Shown: piece by piece, positions 45,584 through 54,850 of the stretch | Layout: every line of letters begins with the position of its first letter | Position numbering within the stretch: position 1 is the stretch's first letter | From: Candidatus Krumholzibacteriota bacterium | GTDB taxonomy: Bacteria > Krumholzibacteriota > Krumholzibacteriia > Krumholzibacteriales > Krumholzibacteriaceae | NCBI GenBank assembly: GCA_016932415.1 | Contig: JAFGCX010000020.1 | Span: forward strand, 248,001 to 312,000 | DNA: 64,000 nucleotides | Direction of reading: 5' to 3' | The notes under the pieces: model-generated | Databases searched by the model: none | What the model was told of the DNA's origin: nothing | The model's input: the letters and a program-made list of their open reading frames with translations, nothing else | Program-made: the position numbers and the translations under genes

Positions 45584-46285
45584 ATGACGACTGTACTGGT
45601 ATCGGGTGTTTTCGGTTTTTCCCTCGCCGTTGCGATCTGGATCGCCTTCCGGATCCTGAAAAAAAGACTGGGGCACTCAGGCCCATCGGTCAAGGTTTTT
45701 GCCTCTATCGACCATCTTCGCTCCGTCGGTGAGCTTGTCGTCTTCAAGATCATCACAAAGGAGATCGTCACTACGGCGGAACACTGGTTCGGTGAAGCAG
45801 GCAAGAAATATTTCCAGTGGCTGATCTCCGCCAAGAAAATGGCGATGGTCTTCGAGTTCGAGATCGATTTCAGATACGACCTGCGAGACCCTGAATTTGT
45901 AATCGAGGAAAAGAAGACCGGACATTATCTACTCAAGATGCCTAAATGCCTCTACGAAGTACATATCAGGGACATCAGTTTCTACGACGAGCAGAGCGCC
46001 AAACTCCTTCCATGGCTTCTCCCAGGCCTGCTGACTAAAGCTTTCGGTACGGGTTCCACGGAGGAAGACAAAAACCGCCTCAAAGAAGAAGCAAAACTGC
46101 AGGCCGCGCAGATGGCCGGACTCCTCGTCCAGAAGATGAGGTCCGAGGTCCAGAACTCGACCCGAAAGACCCTTGAAGCTCTCGCGAGGAATTTCGGCGC
46201 GGAAGAAGTGACCTTCGATTTCACGCACGCCGACCTGATCCGTTCCAAAGTGGAAGCGGCCCTGCTTAACTCGGGCGAGGGGTAG
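45584..46285 (+). CDS. DUF4230-like membrane-anchored protein
   Basis: A 233-residue protein with one N-terminal transmembrane helix (residues 4-24) and a soluble part. L-R-S-V-G-E-L-V-V-F-K and the later F-E-F-E-I-D-F-R-Y-D-L then M-P-K-C-L-Y-E-V-H segments fit DUF4230 proteins, and there is a C-terminal amphipathic region rich in Glu/Lys (about 150-220). The function of the family is unknown. AAGGAAAG precedes the ATG. A weak TTGGCC/TACAAT pair (-10 at 45529-45534) lies upstream. This is the last gene before the AT-rich glycan island. Confidence 0.65.
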   Translation: MTTVLVSGVFGFSLAVAIWIAFRILKKRLGHSGPSVKVFASIDHLRSVGELVVFKIITKEIVTTAEHWFGEAGKKYFQWLISAKKMAMVFEFEIDFRYDLRDPEFVIEEKKTGHYLLKMPKCLYEVHIRDISFYDEQSAKLLPWLLPGLLTKAFGTGSTEEDKNRLKEEAKLQAAQMAGLLVQKMRSEVQNSTRKTLEALARNFGAEEVTFDFTHADLIRSKVEAALLNSGEG

Positions 46286-46729
46286 AACGCTCCCTCTCTG
46301 CTCCCCGGCGAACTGAAGCATTTCCCACTTGCGCATCGGCGATACCGGTCGCGGATACCAGCGACGACGTACACGCTCTGACGTGACAGGCATCTGAAGG
46401 TGTCACATTGCCAATCTATATAAGAAATAATATTACAAGTGGACAAAATACTGCTTTCATGATGGCCTCCTTATCCAGTCGGATAAGTCACAGAAAAATA
46501 AAAAAACACGCGCAATAAGAATATGCGCAATTAATTCCATATCAGTTATTTCCAGCGCGCGTAAAATATACTAGTCTCCAATAATGTGATCGGATCGCGT
46601 TTTAACAGCCATCTTTCCTCACCAATATGGCGCATTTTACAATATCTGTCGTTATAAACCAATATTGGAAATGTTTTTTTGAACCATGTGTATCGATTTG
46701 AATTGCACATTTGAGTTAACACGCTAAAA
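46286..46729. other. 444-bp intergenic region at the boundary to the AT-rich island
   Basis: Two plus- and minus-oriented genes converge here. I see no coding frame of credible quality. It holds an intrinsic terminator for the minus operon (46493-46528) and a GTGACA/TGTCAC inverted repeat (46383-46388 and 46401-46406). Base composition turns clearly AT-rich from about 46.4 kb on. Confidence 0.6.
46493..46528 (-). terminator. intrinsic terminator of the pyruvyl transferase operon
   Basis: On the minus strand GCGCA (46524-46528) pairs with TGCGC (46510-46514) and is followed by GTGTTTTTTTATTTTT. The stem is short but the T tract is excellent. It is about 200 nt after the last stop. Confidence 0.55.
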
Positions 46730-47869
46730 TCAATATATCTCAGCAAATAGTTTAGCAATAATTTCGGTGAATTGTTCCCTGGCACAACTGGCATATCTAT
46801 TGGCATTGCGCTGTTGGGGAGAATGAAGTAATTCGAATGCTCTGGCCGGTGAAAGTCGCGGAACGCGTGGACCCCCAATAACAAGTGACTGAGCGCCTGC
46901 TGTTGCGCACATATCCAAGACCTTGCTCCGAATACTAATTATGGGATCGTAATACATGTCCAGACTGACGAACGGAACTTCATTTGAAATCGCTGCTACG
47001 AGTGGATGGAATAGTGAACCGATATACCCTGCGGCATTTTGTATCCACGCATACCAGCCAAGTGGCGATATCGGCAGATGGATCCTGTAATCGACGCACA
47101 AATTTGTTTCAAATGTCGGCCAAGGCAGGCTGAACACCTTGAGACCATGACTATGTGCTATGCTTTTAAAATCCAGAACCCAATCATTTGTCAAAAAACC
47201 TTTATTGGGCATCAAAAGAAGATATTGTTTTTTATTATTCGCTGGCTCATTCATATATTCATCCGGGATCGTGAAACAATCGTTTAACATGAACAGGGGA
47301 TCCGGACATCGTGCTGGCCGGATTTTCCCTATAGTGACCGATGAAACCATCAACTGACTCCAACGATCACGGACACTGACAAAATTCATTTCAACGAGGG
47401 CCGCCCGAATACCTTTAAGAGTGTTGACTGGTAATCTATAGTAGTTTGCGCCGTGAGCAGAAGCTGCAAGACTTGCTTTCGCGCAGGAAAGACCGTTACT
47501 CTTTTTTACCCATGTAAGCCAGAATGGATTGGGGAAATGCCCCTCCGGCTCGCCTGAAGGCAGAAGCCGGAATACTGCGTCACTCCCGGTGATTATCAGG
47601 TCGGGATCCAGTTTCTGGCAACATTCGATCAATTCTTCCGATGAATGGCAGCGAACTGACAAAGGAATAAATTTCCTGCAGAATTCTTCGTGCTGGTTCA
47701 GGAACTCGGGATTGACTGTAGCAAGATACCTGGCCTGGATTTTCAGGCACCTGTAGTCAAGGATGATCACGTCATGACCAAGCTTGTGAAGATAACTATA
47801 CGTGGATAACACTTGCAGTTGAGCCCCAAAGTTACATACGGCGTGATGTGTAATAATAGCAATTTTCAT
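46730..47869 (-). CDS. polysaccharide pyruvyl transferase-family protein
   Basis: A 379-residue protein. N-terminal M-K-I-A-I-I-T-H-H-A-V-C-N-F-G-A-Q-L-Q-V, then D-P-D-L-I-I-T-G-S-D-A-V-F-R and later W-I-Q-N-A-A-G-Y-I-G-S-L-F-H and I-R-S-K-V-L-D match the family, in which enzymes add pyruvate as a ketal to a sugar of an exopolysaccharide (or, in related members, act in teichoic-acid-type polymer synthesis). It lies 5 nt after the flippase gene and is the last gene of the minus operon. Confidence 0.85.
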   Translation of the reverse strand: MKIAIITHHAVCNFGAQLQVLSTYSYLHKLGHDVIILDYRCLKIQARYLATVNPEFLNQHEEFCRKFIPLSVRCHSSEELIECCQKLDPDLIITGSDAVFRLLPSGEPEGHFPNPFWLTWVKKSNGLSCAKASLAASAHGANYYRLPVNTLKGIRAALVEMNFVSVRDRWSQLMVSSVTIGKIRPARCPDPLFMLNDCFTIPDEYMNEPANNKKQYLLLMPNKGFLTNDWVLDFKSIAHSHGLKVFSLPWPTFETNLCVDYRIHLPISPLGWYAWIQNAAGYIGSLFHPLVAAISNEVPFVSLDMYYDPIISIRSKVLDMCATAGAQSLVIGGPRVPRLSPARAFELLHSPQQRNANRYASCAREQFTEIIAKLFAEIY

Positions 47870-47874
47870 GATTT

Positions 47875-49452
47875 CTATCTGTCGAACATCGTTGCCTCAT
47901 CGCTGTCCGAATGAACAATCAATCGATTGGATAATCTGAATACTGCCCTTATCCTATCCCGATCTATCTGTTCCAATCCCACCTTCCAGGATAATATCGC
48001 CCACGCAAGCGATACCACGACGATATGAACAACCAGCATAAAAAGTGATATGTTATTTTCCAGCATGCGTAACGCGATCGCGATACAACCGGTAATAATT
48101 AATACAATTACAGGTTGAAGATAAGCACCCTTCAGAAATAATTGTACTTTAATGCCGCATATTCTGGAACTGTAGTAGATAATGAGTGGCCGGCGCATAA
48201 CTGAAAGGACAACCGTCGGAACCACTACACCGAGAATACCAAACCGGGTGAAACCCACCAGGATCACGGAAGCAATAAAATTTACCGCGGCAAAGATGCC
48301 ATCTATTTGAACAAGTCCTTTTATGCGATTCATCCCGAGAAGCACGCCCCATATCGCTCCGCCCGAGTAATTCGCGAGATCTATTATTGCCATGCAGCTT
48401 AACACCGACGCGGTGATAACGTATTTTTCTTTCAGACTCTGTTCCAGCCAGATTCCGATTAAAGGTTTGGCAAAAACACCAAGTATTACCGTCACAATGA
48501 TCTGCAGTAGGAAGGTAACGCGCGTTCCCCGTACAAGAATTGAAAGAAGTTGTTCTTTTTCCCCGGTTACGTGGCGCATCGTCGCGATGGGAGTCAATTG
48601 CGTCGAGATCGTGGTTACAAAGGGACGAAAGGCTCCGGTCAACACAATGGCAGGATTGTATAAAGCAATGGCCCCCGGTCCCATAAATATACTCAATATT
48701 ATCGGATCGGCCTTTACGCTGAATATGTTGATCAACTGCAGGGTAAAAAGGCTTTTTCCTAGGCTTAGCAGCTTTGACATGGCTCTGCGGTTGAAGAGCA
48801 GCATGTTAAGACGCAACGTGTGCTGAATACGGTATGCCAGTCTACGCATAACCAGCAAGGTTGCCAGTTGAGCCAACAACATCGCGACGGACCATCCTAT
48901 AAATCCCGTATCCGTCAATTTAAGCGCAGCGACAATTCCTGCGGCGCGAAAAACAGACGCGCCTGACACCACATAGTTGACTATGTCAAACCTGTTGTGG
49001 CTGGTTATGGCAGCAACATATACCGGAAGCAGGCATGACAGGATTATCGAACCGCAAGCGTAATAGCGTATGAGAAAGATCGCCTGATCCATATAATTTT
49101 GTGAAACATTGAACACCCGGGCGATCAATGGAGCAAATATTATGCATCCCGATCCCAGCACCACGCCTATAAATAACCATATCACTTTTGCCGTGGCTGC
49201 CAGTTCATTAAAACTCTGAGTATCATGAGAGGCGATTTTTTCAGCCAGATGACGCTCCAGAGCACCGCGCAACCCCATGTCCAGGATCATGGTCAATCCA
49301 ACGATAACACCGGCCAGCGTTAACAGTCCATAACCATCCTGCCCGAAATCATTCAACAGTAAGGCCATTAAAAACACACCAATCGCGCCCTGAATAATCG
49401 TCGCGACCCAGGTTGTGCCGGCATTAATCGTGATCCGTGTTGAATCCTTCAA
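47875..49452 (-). CDS. Wzx-like polysaccharide flippase (MATE/MOP superfamily)
   Basis: A 525-residue membrane protein with about 13-14 hydrophobic segments, starting T-R-I-T-I-N-A-G-T-T-W-V-A-T-I-I-Q-G and with G-Q-D-G-Y-G-L-L-T-L-A-G in the first loop, characteristic of polysaccharide exporters. It probably flips lipid-linked sugar units across the inner membrane. It is between the FrhB-like gene (26 nt) and the pyruvyl transferase gene (5 nt). Confidence 0.85.
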   Translation of the reverse strand: MKDSTRITINAGTTWVATIIQGAIGVFLMALLLNDFGQDGYGLLTLAGVIVGLTMILDMGLRGALERHLAEKIASHDTQSFNELAATAKVIWLFIGVVLGSGCIIFAPLIARVFNVSQNYMDQAIFLIRYYACGSIILSCLLPVYVAAITSHNRFDIVNYVVSGASVFRAAGIVAALKLTDTGFIGWSVAMLLAQLATLLVMRRLAYRIQHTLRLNMLLFNRRAMSKLLSLGKSLFTLQLINIFSVKADPIILSIFMGPGAIALYNPAIVLTGAFRPFVTTISTQLTPIATMRHVTGEKEQLLSILVRGTRVTFLLQIIVTVILGVFAKPLIGIWLEQSLKEKYVITASVLSCMAIIDLANYSGGAIWGVLLGMNRIKGLVQIDGIFAAVNFIASVILVGFTRFGILGVVVPTVVLSVMRRPLIIYYSSRICGIKVQLFLKGAYLQPVIVLIITGCIAIALRMLENNISLFMLVVHIVVVSLAWAILSWKVGLEQIDRDRIRAVFRLSNRLIVHSDSDEATMFDR

Positions 49453-49478
49453 GAATCCTCGCCTTTACAAAAACGAAA

Positions 49479-50933
49479 TCAGACAGATTTTTCACGTCCC
49501 CTTGTCCTAAAAAAGATCCTTAATAATTTCGACATTATCAACAAGCATCGATCCATGAACTGGACTCCGATCATGCGATAGTAAAATACCTTGAGGCCCG
49601 GTTGTGATTGTATCTGCTCAACCATTGCCTGTTTGCTTCTGTTCATTATATATATTGAGAAAAGAATATTGAACTTTTTAACAATCGTTATTCGTCGGGA
49701 AGGGATTACACGTTTGATCGGTATCTCCCAGCCCTTGTTATCCGCGAAAGTCAACCTCGCTGCCAGTTCCTTTCCCTTGTTGGACAACCCTCCAGATTGG
49801 CTGCTTATCACCTTGCTCACCGGGATATTATCCAGATTCACCTCGCCGTTTTCGATACCGTTACGCAATATTTCATTGATTGCATCGTTACGGACTAACA
49901 CGATGTTGGTTCCGGCCTCTTCGCAGGTATATTCAGGTAACCAGGCATCCATGAATACTACATCAGCTACTTCAGCGAATAGATCATCACAATAATTGCA
50001 GGCATTGATCTTGAAATATCCCATATCCCAGGCATAGTGATAATCACGAAAATGGTGTAATAATATCTTCCCTTTTCTGCTGGAACGTGATTTACATGAA
50101 AATGTAAAATGGAACATGCCATCCGGCTTTATTATCTTCTCCCGGAACGAAACGTCACATGCCTGGTTTTCATCAATTCCCGATGCCCTGACCAGGTAGT
50201 CCGTAAACAGGCGGCTTTTAAGCTGTCCACAGGTTAATCCGGCAAGGAATACCACGCGTTCGGACAATTCCGGAACTTTAAGCATCGTCAGCCGGAGAGA
50301 TTTCAGCACACACGGAAGAGCGATAATCGCATAGCGAACCTGATCCTCATCATATAATATATTTCGAAGCAACTCAGAAAATTCAACCTGTTGATAACAC
50401 GAGGTTGACGCATTCCACAAATCCTCCGGATCTTCAATCACGCGGAATCGAAATCTTCTCGTGGGATCGTCATCCTGAACAACGCATACCACCCGGTCCA
50501 CCCGTCTCGTTTTAAGTAATCCGGATAGTACCCAACTCGCGATCCCGCCTGAAGAGCGAGACCATCTCCTTGATTCAGATGTCACAGCTCCAACATAGCA
50601 TTTAAGATAATAACCCGTTTCTTCAGTATGATTTATATCAGGTATTTTTTTAAATTCCCGCGCGGATATCGTATCCTCATTTTCCTTATTATTATAAAAA
50701 GGGCAAACATCGAGACATAGCCCGCACTCGACACAATCCCCGAGGCAAACCGGAACGTATTCCTTCAATGAATTGAACCGCATTTCCAGGCATTCATTCG
50801 GGCAAAGACCCGCGCATGTCCCACAGCCAACACACAGGTTTCTCTCAACGACCAGATTATTTACATTGTTATACTTAGTGAGCTTATGGGAGCTTGACAA
50901 ACAAAATGCCTTTTCATCCCGTTGCTTTTTCAT
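49479..50933 (-). CDS. FrhB-like (F420 hydrogenase/dehydrogenase beta subunit) iron-sulfur protein
   Basis: A 484-residue protein. Two [4Fe-4S] ferredoxin motifs lie at C34-C37-C40-C44 and C67-C70-C73-C77 (with C63). The region about 110-390 has SRRWSRSSGGIASWVL and CNYCDDLFAEVADVVFMDAW, typical of FrhB/FdhB domains, which bind F420 or flavin. FrhB-like proteins often accompany polysaccharide pyruvyl transferases and may act in a redox step or pyruvate/sugar modification. It is the first gene of the minus operon, behind a strong promoter (51010-51038). Confidence 0.82.
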   Translation of the reverse strand: MKKQRDEKAFCLSSSHKLTKYNNVNNLVVERNLCVGCGTCAGLCPNECLEMRFNSLKEYVPVCLGDCVECGLCLDVCPFYNNKENEDTISAREFKKIPDINHTEETGYYLKCYVGAVTSESRRWSRSSGGIASWVLSGLLKTRRVDRVVCVVQDDDPTRRFRFRVIEDPEDLWNASTSCYQQVEFSELLRNILYDEDQVRYAIIALPCVLKSLRLTMLKVPELSERVVFLAGLTCGQLKSRLFTDYLVRASGIDENQACDVSFREKIIKPDGMFHFTFSCKSRSSRKGKILLHHFRDYHYAWDMGYFKINACNYCDDLFAEVADVVFMDAWLPEYTCEEAGTNIVLVRNDAINEILRNGIENGEVNLDNIPVSKVISSQSGGLSNKGKELAARLTFADNKGWEIPIKRVIPSRRITIVKKFNILFSIYIMNRSKQAMVEQIQSQPGLKVFYYRMIGVQFMDRCLLIMSKLLRIFFRTRGREKSV

Positions 50934-51009
50934 TCTTCACGTGCGGCAAAAAGGGGAATTGATTCCATAGACCGGTTGATTCTACATTAAATTTTTATTT
51001 CCATAACCT

Positions 51010-51038
51010 ATTGTAACTCTCTAAAATAGCAAGGTCAA
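51010..51038 (-). promoter_or_regulatory. sigma-70-like promoter of the FrhB-flippase-pyruvyl transferase operon
   Basis: On the minus strand TTGACC (51033-51038), 17-nt spacer, TACAAT (51010-51015); five of six -35 and -10 bases match. Confidence 0.65.
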
Positions 51039-51101
51039 ATGGTTTATTCTGCCCGGAAATGAAGTGACTACCCACAGCCATGAATAACGCGGGAGAGGAA
51101 A

Positions 51102-51130
51102 TTGACAGTCTCTCGTTTATATGTTACCAT
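51102..51130 (+). promoter_or_regulatory. sigma-70-like promoter of the epimerase-radical SAM operon
   Basis: Perfect TTGACA (51102-51107), 17-nt spacer, TACCAT (51125-51130). The leader to the GTG start is about 130 nt. Confidence 0.65.
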
Positions 51131-51269
51131 TTTTATTAGTGTTACCTGAGATGGGGTTCGAACAGGATGTATTCGTGCTGCTTTTGGAACTCATACCCGA
51201 TTGATACGGGATACGGGGTAAAACGGTCGCGCGAATAATAATAGCCGGATATACTTGGATAAGTAGAAA

Positions 51270-52256
51270 GTGAAAATTAAATTGCTGGTTGGGGTAACAG
51301 GTGCGAATGGATTTATTGGGAGTTCCATCGTAACCGGCCTTAAAAAAGCCGGTTACGAGGTTATTTGCCTGGTCAGGAACCGATCCGGAACAGATCTTCT
51401 TCCCGAAGGGTCATGCCAGGTCCGTTATACAGATTACAGCGAACCAGGTAAGATTTGCGTTGCCCTTGAAGGCGTGGATGTAGTCTGCCATTGTTGCGGC
51501 CAGTTAGGTGGATGGGGAATAAACACGGATCTGCTTTATCAAGCAAATGTTGAACTGACGCGGAAGGTTATGCAAGCATCCGTTTTCTGTGGAGTAAAGC
51601 GTGTGCTTCATTTAAGCAGTGCTGGTGTCTACGGCCCCACGGGGGGAAATGTTTTCACCGAGGAAGACCGGTTATCTCCATCCAATCATTATGAAGAAAG
51701 CAAAGTCGCCGCCGAGGAGGTTGTGTCAGAGATTGCCGGATCGTTTATTCGAACGGTCATCATCAGGCCGGAGTTTGTCTATGGACCCAGAGATATGCAC
51801 CTTCTTGGATTTTTTCGAAGAGTGGCGTCAGGTGTTTTCCCCGTGATGAATAATGGAAAATTCCGGCTCCATCCAACTTATATTCAGGATGTCGTACAGG
51901 CAACCGTGAAAATCCTGAACGATCCGGCAATCTCCGGTACATATCTCATTTGTGGACAAAGACATCTGGAATGGAAGGAATTTCTGCGAATTATCGCGGA
52001 AATAATGGATATCAAACTGAGAACTCCAGGCATTCCCCTGCTTCTGGCACGGTCTTCAAGTTTTCTTTTTGAAATTTCGGGCAAACTATCCGGTAAAGAA
52101 CCGTTGCTTACGAATTCACAGGTCAGATTCCTGTCCACAAACAGGTCTTTTTCTTCATCCAAAGCGACCAAAAGATTTGGGTACTCCCCCATTGGTTTGC
52201 GAGATGGGATATCAGAGACGGTGGCATGGTATCGGCGAGAGGGGTTGCTGGCATAA
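51270..52256 (+). CDS. NAD-dependent epimerase/dehydratase (extended SDR), first copy
   Basis: A 328-residue protein starting with GTG. Nucleotide-binding G-x-x-G-x-x-G is G11-A-N-G-F-I-G17, the catalytic pair is Y141-x3-K145 with S-S-A-G-V-Y-G before it. Such enzymes act on NDP-sugars (4-epimerisation or dehydration) or on steroid/quinone-like substrates. Its C-terminal part lacks the typical sugar-nucleotide insertion visible to the eye, so the substrate is open. The stop overlaps the next gene start (TAATG). Confidence 0.87.
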   Translation: MKIKLLVGVTGANGFIGSSIVTGLKKAGYEVICLVRNRSGTDLLPEGSCQVRYTDYSEPGKICVALEGVDVVCHCCGQLGGWGINTDLLYQANVELTRKVMQASVFCGVKRVLHLSSAGVYGPTGGNVFTEEDRLSPSNHYEESKVAAEEVVSEIAGSFIRTVIIRPEFVYGPRDMHLLGFFRRVASGVFPVMNNGKFRLHPTYIQDVVQATVKILNDPAISGTYLICGQRHLEWKEFLRIIAEIMDIKLRTPGIPLLLARSSSFLFEISGKLSGKEPLLTNSQVRFLSTNRSFSSSKATKRFGYSPIGLRDGISETVAWYRREGLLA

Positions 52257-53044
52257 TGTGGCGGGGACCGATGTTTCAAGATTATCTTCAGGCGGCGCTT
52301 TTCGAGGGAGAGGGGTTTGGAAGCGCTTATGAATACCTTGTCGTAGAACGTTTTCGCCGGGCATTTTCAGGGCACATCCTTCGTCCCAGGCATATAGTTG
52401 TCGATGGATTGCCGGAAAGGTACGGAATCGCGGCTGATATTCTCTTATTGGCAGATTGGTGCGACGCCTCAGTGACAATCCTGGATTGGGATACATCCAG
52501 AATAAAAACATTCAAGGAAGTGTATGCGAAGATGTGCGATCATGGAGTCTTTTCAACTGCCCACAAAACGGTCGATGTCCACAATCTTCATTGGTCACGG
52601 TTAGATTCCATGCTGTCAGAATCGACAAACGATGTGGATTTAATTTATTCGAAAGAGGTATTTCAAACAATCCCTGCAGAAGAACGCGCTGGATACCTGG
52701 AATCCATGGTCCGGACTGAAAAACAAGTATTACTGACGGTACCGAATGGAGACAATCCAGATCACCCGACGACAAGCGGATTGCTCGGTGTTGACAGAAA
52801 TGATTTGTCAAGGACCGTTAAAGCGGTCGCAGCGTCACGAAAATACAGTATGAGATGGATAGACTGCCCGCCCGCGTCATCCGGAAATCGATCGAGATAT
52901 CGGCCGTTAAAACCAGGGAGTAAAGTATCAATCGCAGAGCGCGCAATCTCTTCGGCGCTTCAACTCTGGGCAACACTGGAGGAACTCGTTCCAGATGCAT
53001 TAAAACGCCGGAAGGCTCATATAATCGCGCTTACCATTTATTGA
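52256..53044 (+). CDS. putative SAM-dependent methyltransferase-like protein
   Basis: Taken from the ATG at 52256-52258, which overlaps the previous stop as TAATG; 262 residues. The sequence HIVVDGLPERYGIAADILLLADW then V-T-I-L-D-W-D gives a Rossmann-like beta-alpha-beta with an acidic residue at the end of beta 2, and V-D-L-I-Y-S-K-E-V-F-Q-T-I-P looks like motif III-IV of class I methyltransferases. The glycine-rich loop is degenerate, so SAM binding is unsure. It is in a row with an epimerase and a radical SAM gene, as expected for sugar or lipid methylation. Confidence 0.5.
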   Translation: MWRGPMFQDYLQAALFEGEGFGSAYEYLVVERFRRAFSGHILRPRHIVVDGLPERYGIAADILLLADWCDASVTILDWDTSRIKTFKEVYAKMCDHGVFSTAHKTVDVHNLHWSRLDSMLSESTNDVDLIYSKEVFQTIPAEERAGYLESMVRTEKQVLLTVPNGDNPDHPTTSGLLGVDRNDLSRTVKAVAASRKYSMRWIDCPPASSGNRSRYRPLKPGSKVSIAERAISSALQLWATLEELVPDALKRRKAHIIALTIY

Positions 53045-53057
53045 AAGTCCTGATGAA

Positions 53058-54845
53058 ATGAAAATTACAGAAACTGATAAACCCTCATGCGATCCATTAA
53101 TCATCCTGGTTCATCCTCCCATCTCAAATTCCAGCATCATGTCGATGCCCCCCCTGGGAATAATATCCCTGGGAACATACCTGACTTCCATGGGAGTGCG
53201 GGTTCGAATTGTCGATTTGGCAAACTTCTGTCGCCGCGGAAAAGACTGCATCATTCAACCCGATAACATTCCCACGGAGAGACTGGTACAGTATTATATC
53301 ACCATCCAACCTCCATCAAAGATACGAAAAGAGGTTCAGCGTTTACTGGAACAAATAAATCCCGGCGAGAATGACATTGTCGGCTTCAGCATTCTTACCT
53401 TTTCTCAATATGCCACTGCTGTTGTGCTGGCCCGCGCGTTAAAACTCTTTTACCCGAAGGTTAAAATCGTATTTGGCGGCCAATTCATGACATTAATGGG
53501 ACATTTTTATTTCTATTCCGAGAAAGCCATTGATTACGTTGTAACCGGTTCAGGTGAATTATCGCTGTTGTCATTGTACAGAATGATTCTGAGCGGCAAC
53601 GATACGACCGGAAGCGAGATAACTCTCGAAGCTCTCGAATTTCCCCTGGGTTTGGATGACTTCAGGATATCATCGGCAAAACAGGAAGATCTGGCAAAAA
53701 GAACTCTCGATATACAAAAAACCCTTCTAAGGCACGCTCCATCAAACCTGCTCAAGCGTGATCTGAATTGTATCAAGGCGATACACTCCGGGGAACTACC
53801 AGTCTCCGATCTTCCGACTCCAAGTTTCGATCTCTGTGACCTTGAACAGTACAAGCAGAGAATATCGGGATCGATGGAACTTATTCTACCCTACCAGACT
53901 CAAAGAGGTTGTTCCAATTCATGCGCATTTTGCACACACCCCCTTACACAGAAACATGAGTTAAAATCGATAAACAAAATCGCATCAGATCTGGCTGAGA
54001 TCAAGGCTTTAACAGGCGCCCGGCGTTTTTTCTTTTCCGATTCTTCAATCAACTGCACAAGTGATTATTTATTGAAATTATGCTATAATATCAAAGAGTT
54101 AGGATTACAATGGGGTGCCTTCACGCGTATCAGCGGTCTTGATGACGAGGTTATACGGGAGATGGCCCTGGCCGGTTGTTGCTTCGTTTTCCTTGGAATT
54201 GAGTCAGGCAGCAATCCGGTCCTGAGACGGATGAACAAGCGAATCAAGGCTGAGGACTCGGAACGAGTGCTGAGAACTTGTTCCAGGTATGGCATAGCAA
54301 CTTTTGCTTCTTTTATTGTGGGATTTCCCGGAGAGCGGGATAGCGATTTAAAAGAGACCCTGGATTTTATAGTCAGAAACAGCCGTTACATCCAGGAAGC
54401 AGGAGCTACCGCTTTGATGCTCGATTTGGGATCAGGATTGCACATGAATGCCGAGCGATTTTCGCTCCGTTCCCTTCGTTGCGATCCCACGGCCGTTGTG
54501 CGGAAAAGATCCATATTTTCTTACATTACATCAGAAGGTGATTCCTGGCCCAAAATACAAGACCTTATTGACGCAAGGCTGAAACAACTTCAACGCGTTG
54601 TCTATCAATATGTCACCCGCAGAAATTACCCTGGAACCATCATGAGGTTCTTACCGTTTGCCTTATACCGCTTTCTATTGAAGTATGAATACGACAGAAA
54701 ATCATTCCTTGGACAACAGATCTTTATCATCAAGAAGTTAACGACAAAAAGAGAAGAAAGATATTCCTCATTTGCGAGGATTTTCCAGCTACATGACAGG
54801 TATTTTACAAGCAAAATTTGTGAATCCGGTGAGGAGGTCAAATAA
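53058..54845 (+). CDS. B12-binding-type radical SAM protein (A)
   Basis: A 595-residue protein. The N-terminal part (PPLGIISLGTYLTSMG..V.IVDL, then D-I-V-G-F-S-I-L-T) is the Rossmann-type cobalamin-binding domain without the base-off D-x-H-x-x-G motif. The radical SAM cluster motif is C285-x3-C289-x2-C292 (G-C-S-N-S-C-A-F-C-T-H-P), followed by E-S-G-S-N-P-V-L-R-R-M-N-K, a signature of this class. Enzymes of this layout are methylases, ring-contractases or cyclases. Product and substrate are unknown. It is 13 nt after the methyltransferase-like gene. Confidence 0.88.
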   Translation: MKITETDKPSCDPLIILVHPPISNSSIMSMPPLGIISLGTYLTSMGVRVRIVDLANFCRRGKDCIIQPDNIPTERLVQYYITIQPPSKIRKEVQRLLEQINPGENDIVGFSILTFSQYATAVVLARALKLFYPKVKIVFGGQFMTLMGHFYFYSEKAIDYVVTGSGELSLLSLYRMILSGNDTTGSEITLEALEFPLGLDDFRISSAKQEDLAKRTLDIQKTLLRHAPSNLLKRDLNCIKAIHSGELPVSDLPTPSFDLCDLEQYKQRISGSMELILPYQTQRGCSNSCAFCTHPLTQKHELKSINKIASDLAEIKALTGARRFFFSDSSINCTSDYLLKLCYNIKELGLQWGAFTRISGLDDEVIREMALAGCCFVFLGIESGSNPVLRRMNKRIKAEDSERVLRTCSRYGIATFASFIVGFPGERDSDLKETLDFIVRNSRYIQEAGATALMLDLGSGLHMNAERFSLRSLRCDPTAVVRKRSIFSYITSEGDSWPKIQDLIDARLKQLQRVVYQYVTRRNYPGTIMRFLPFALYRFLLKYEYDRKSFLGQQIFIIKKLTTKREERYSSFARIFQLHDRYFTSKICESGEEVK

Positions 54846-54850
54846 TCAGA

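Larger units (their letters stand above)
50934..51269. other. 336-bp divergent promoter region of the glycan island
   Basis: No gene. It has consensus-like promoters on both strands (51010-51038 minus, 51102-51130 plus) and a leader of about 130 nt for the plus operon. In that leader ATACGGG is repeated in tandem (51204-51217) and can pair with CCCG/TACCC at 51194-51199 in two mutually exclusive ways. Confidence 0.6.

Noticed and set aside
46546-46884. 112-residue minus frame overlapping the pyruvyl transferase 3' end
   Set aside because: It overlaps the coding end in another frame and has no ribosome site.
51137-51269. JUMPStart/ops element for the glycan operon
   Set aside because: The GGCGGTAGC-type core is absent; only a local hairpin remains.
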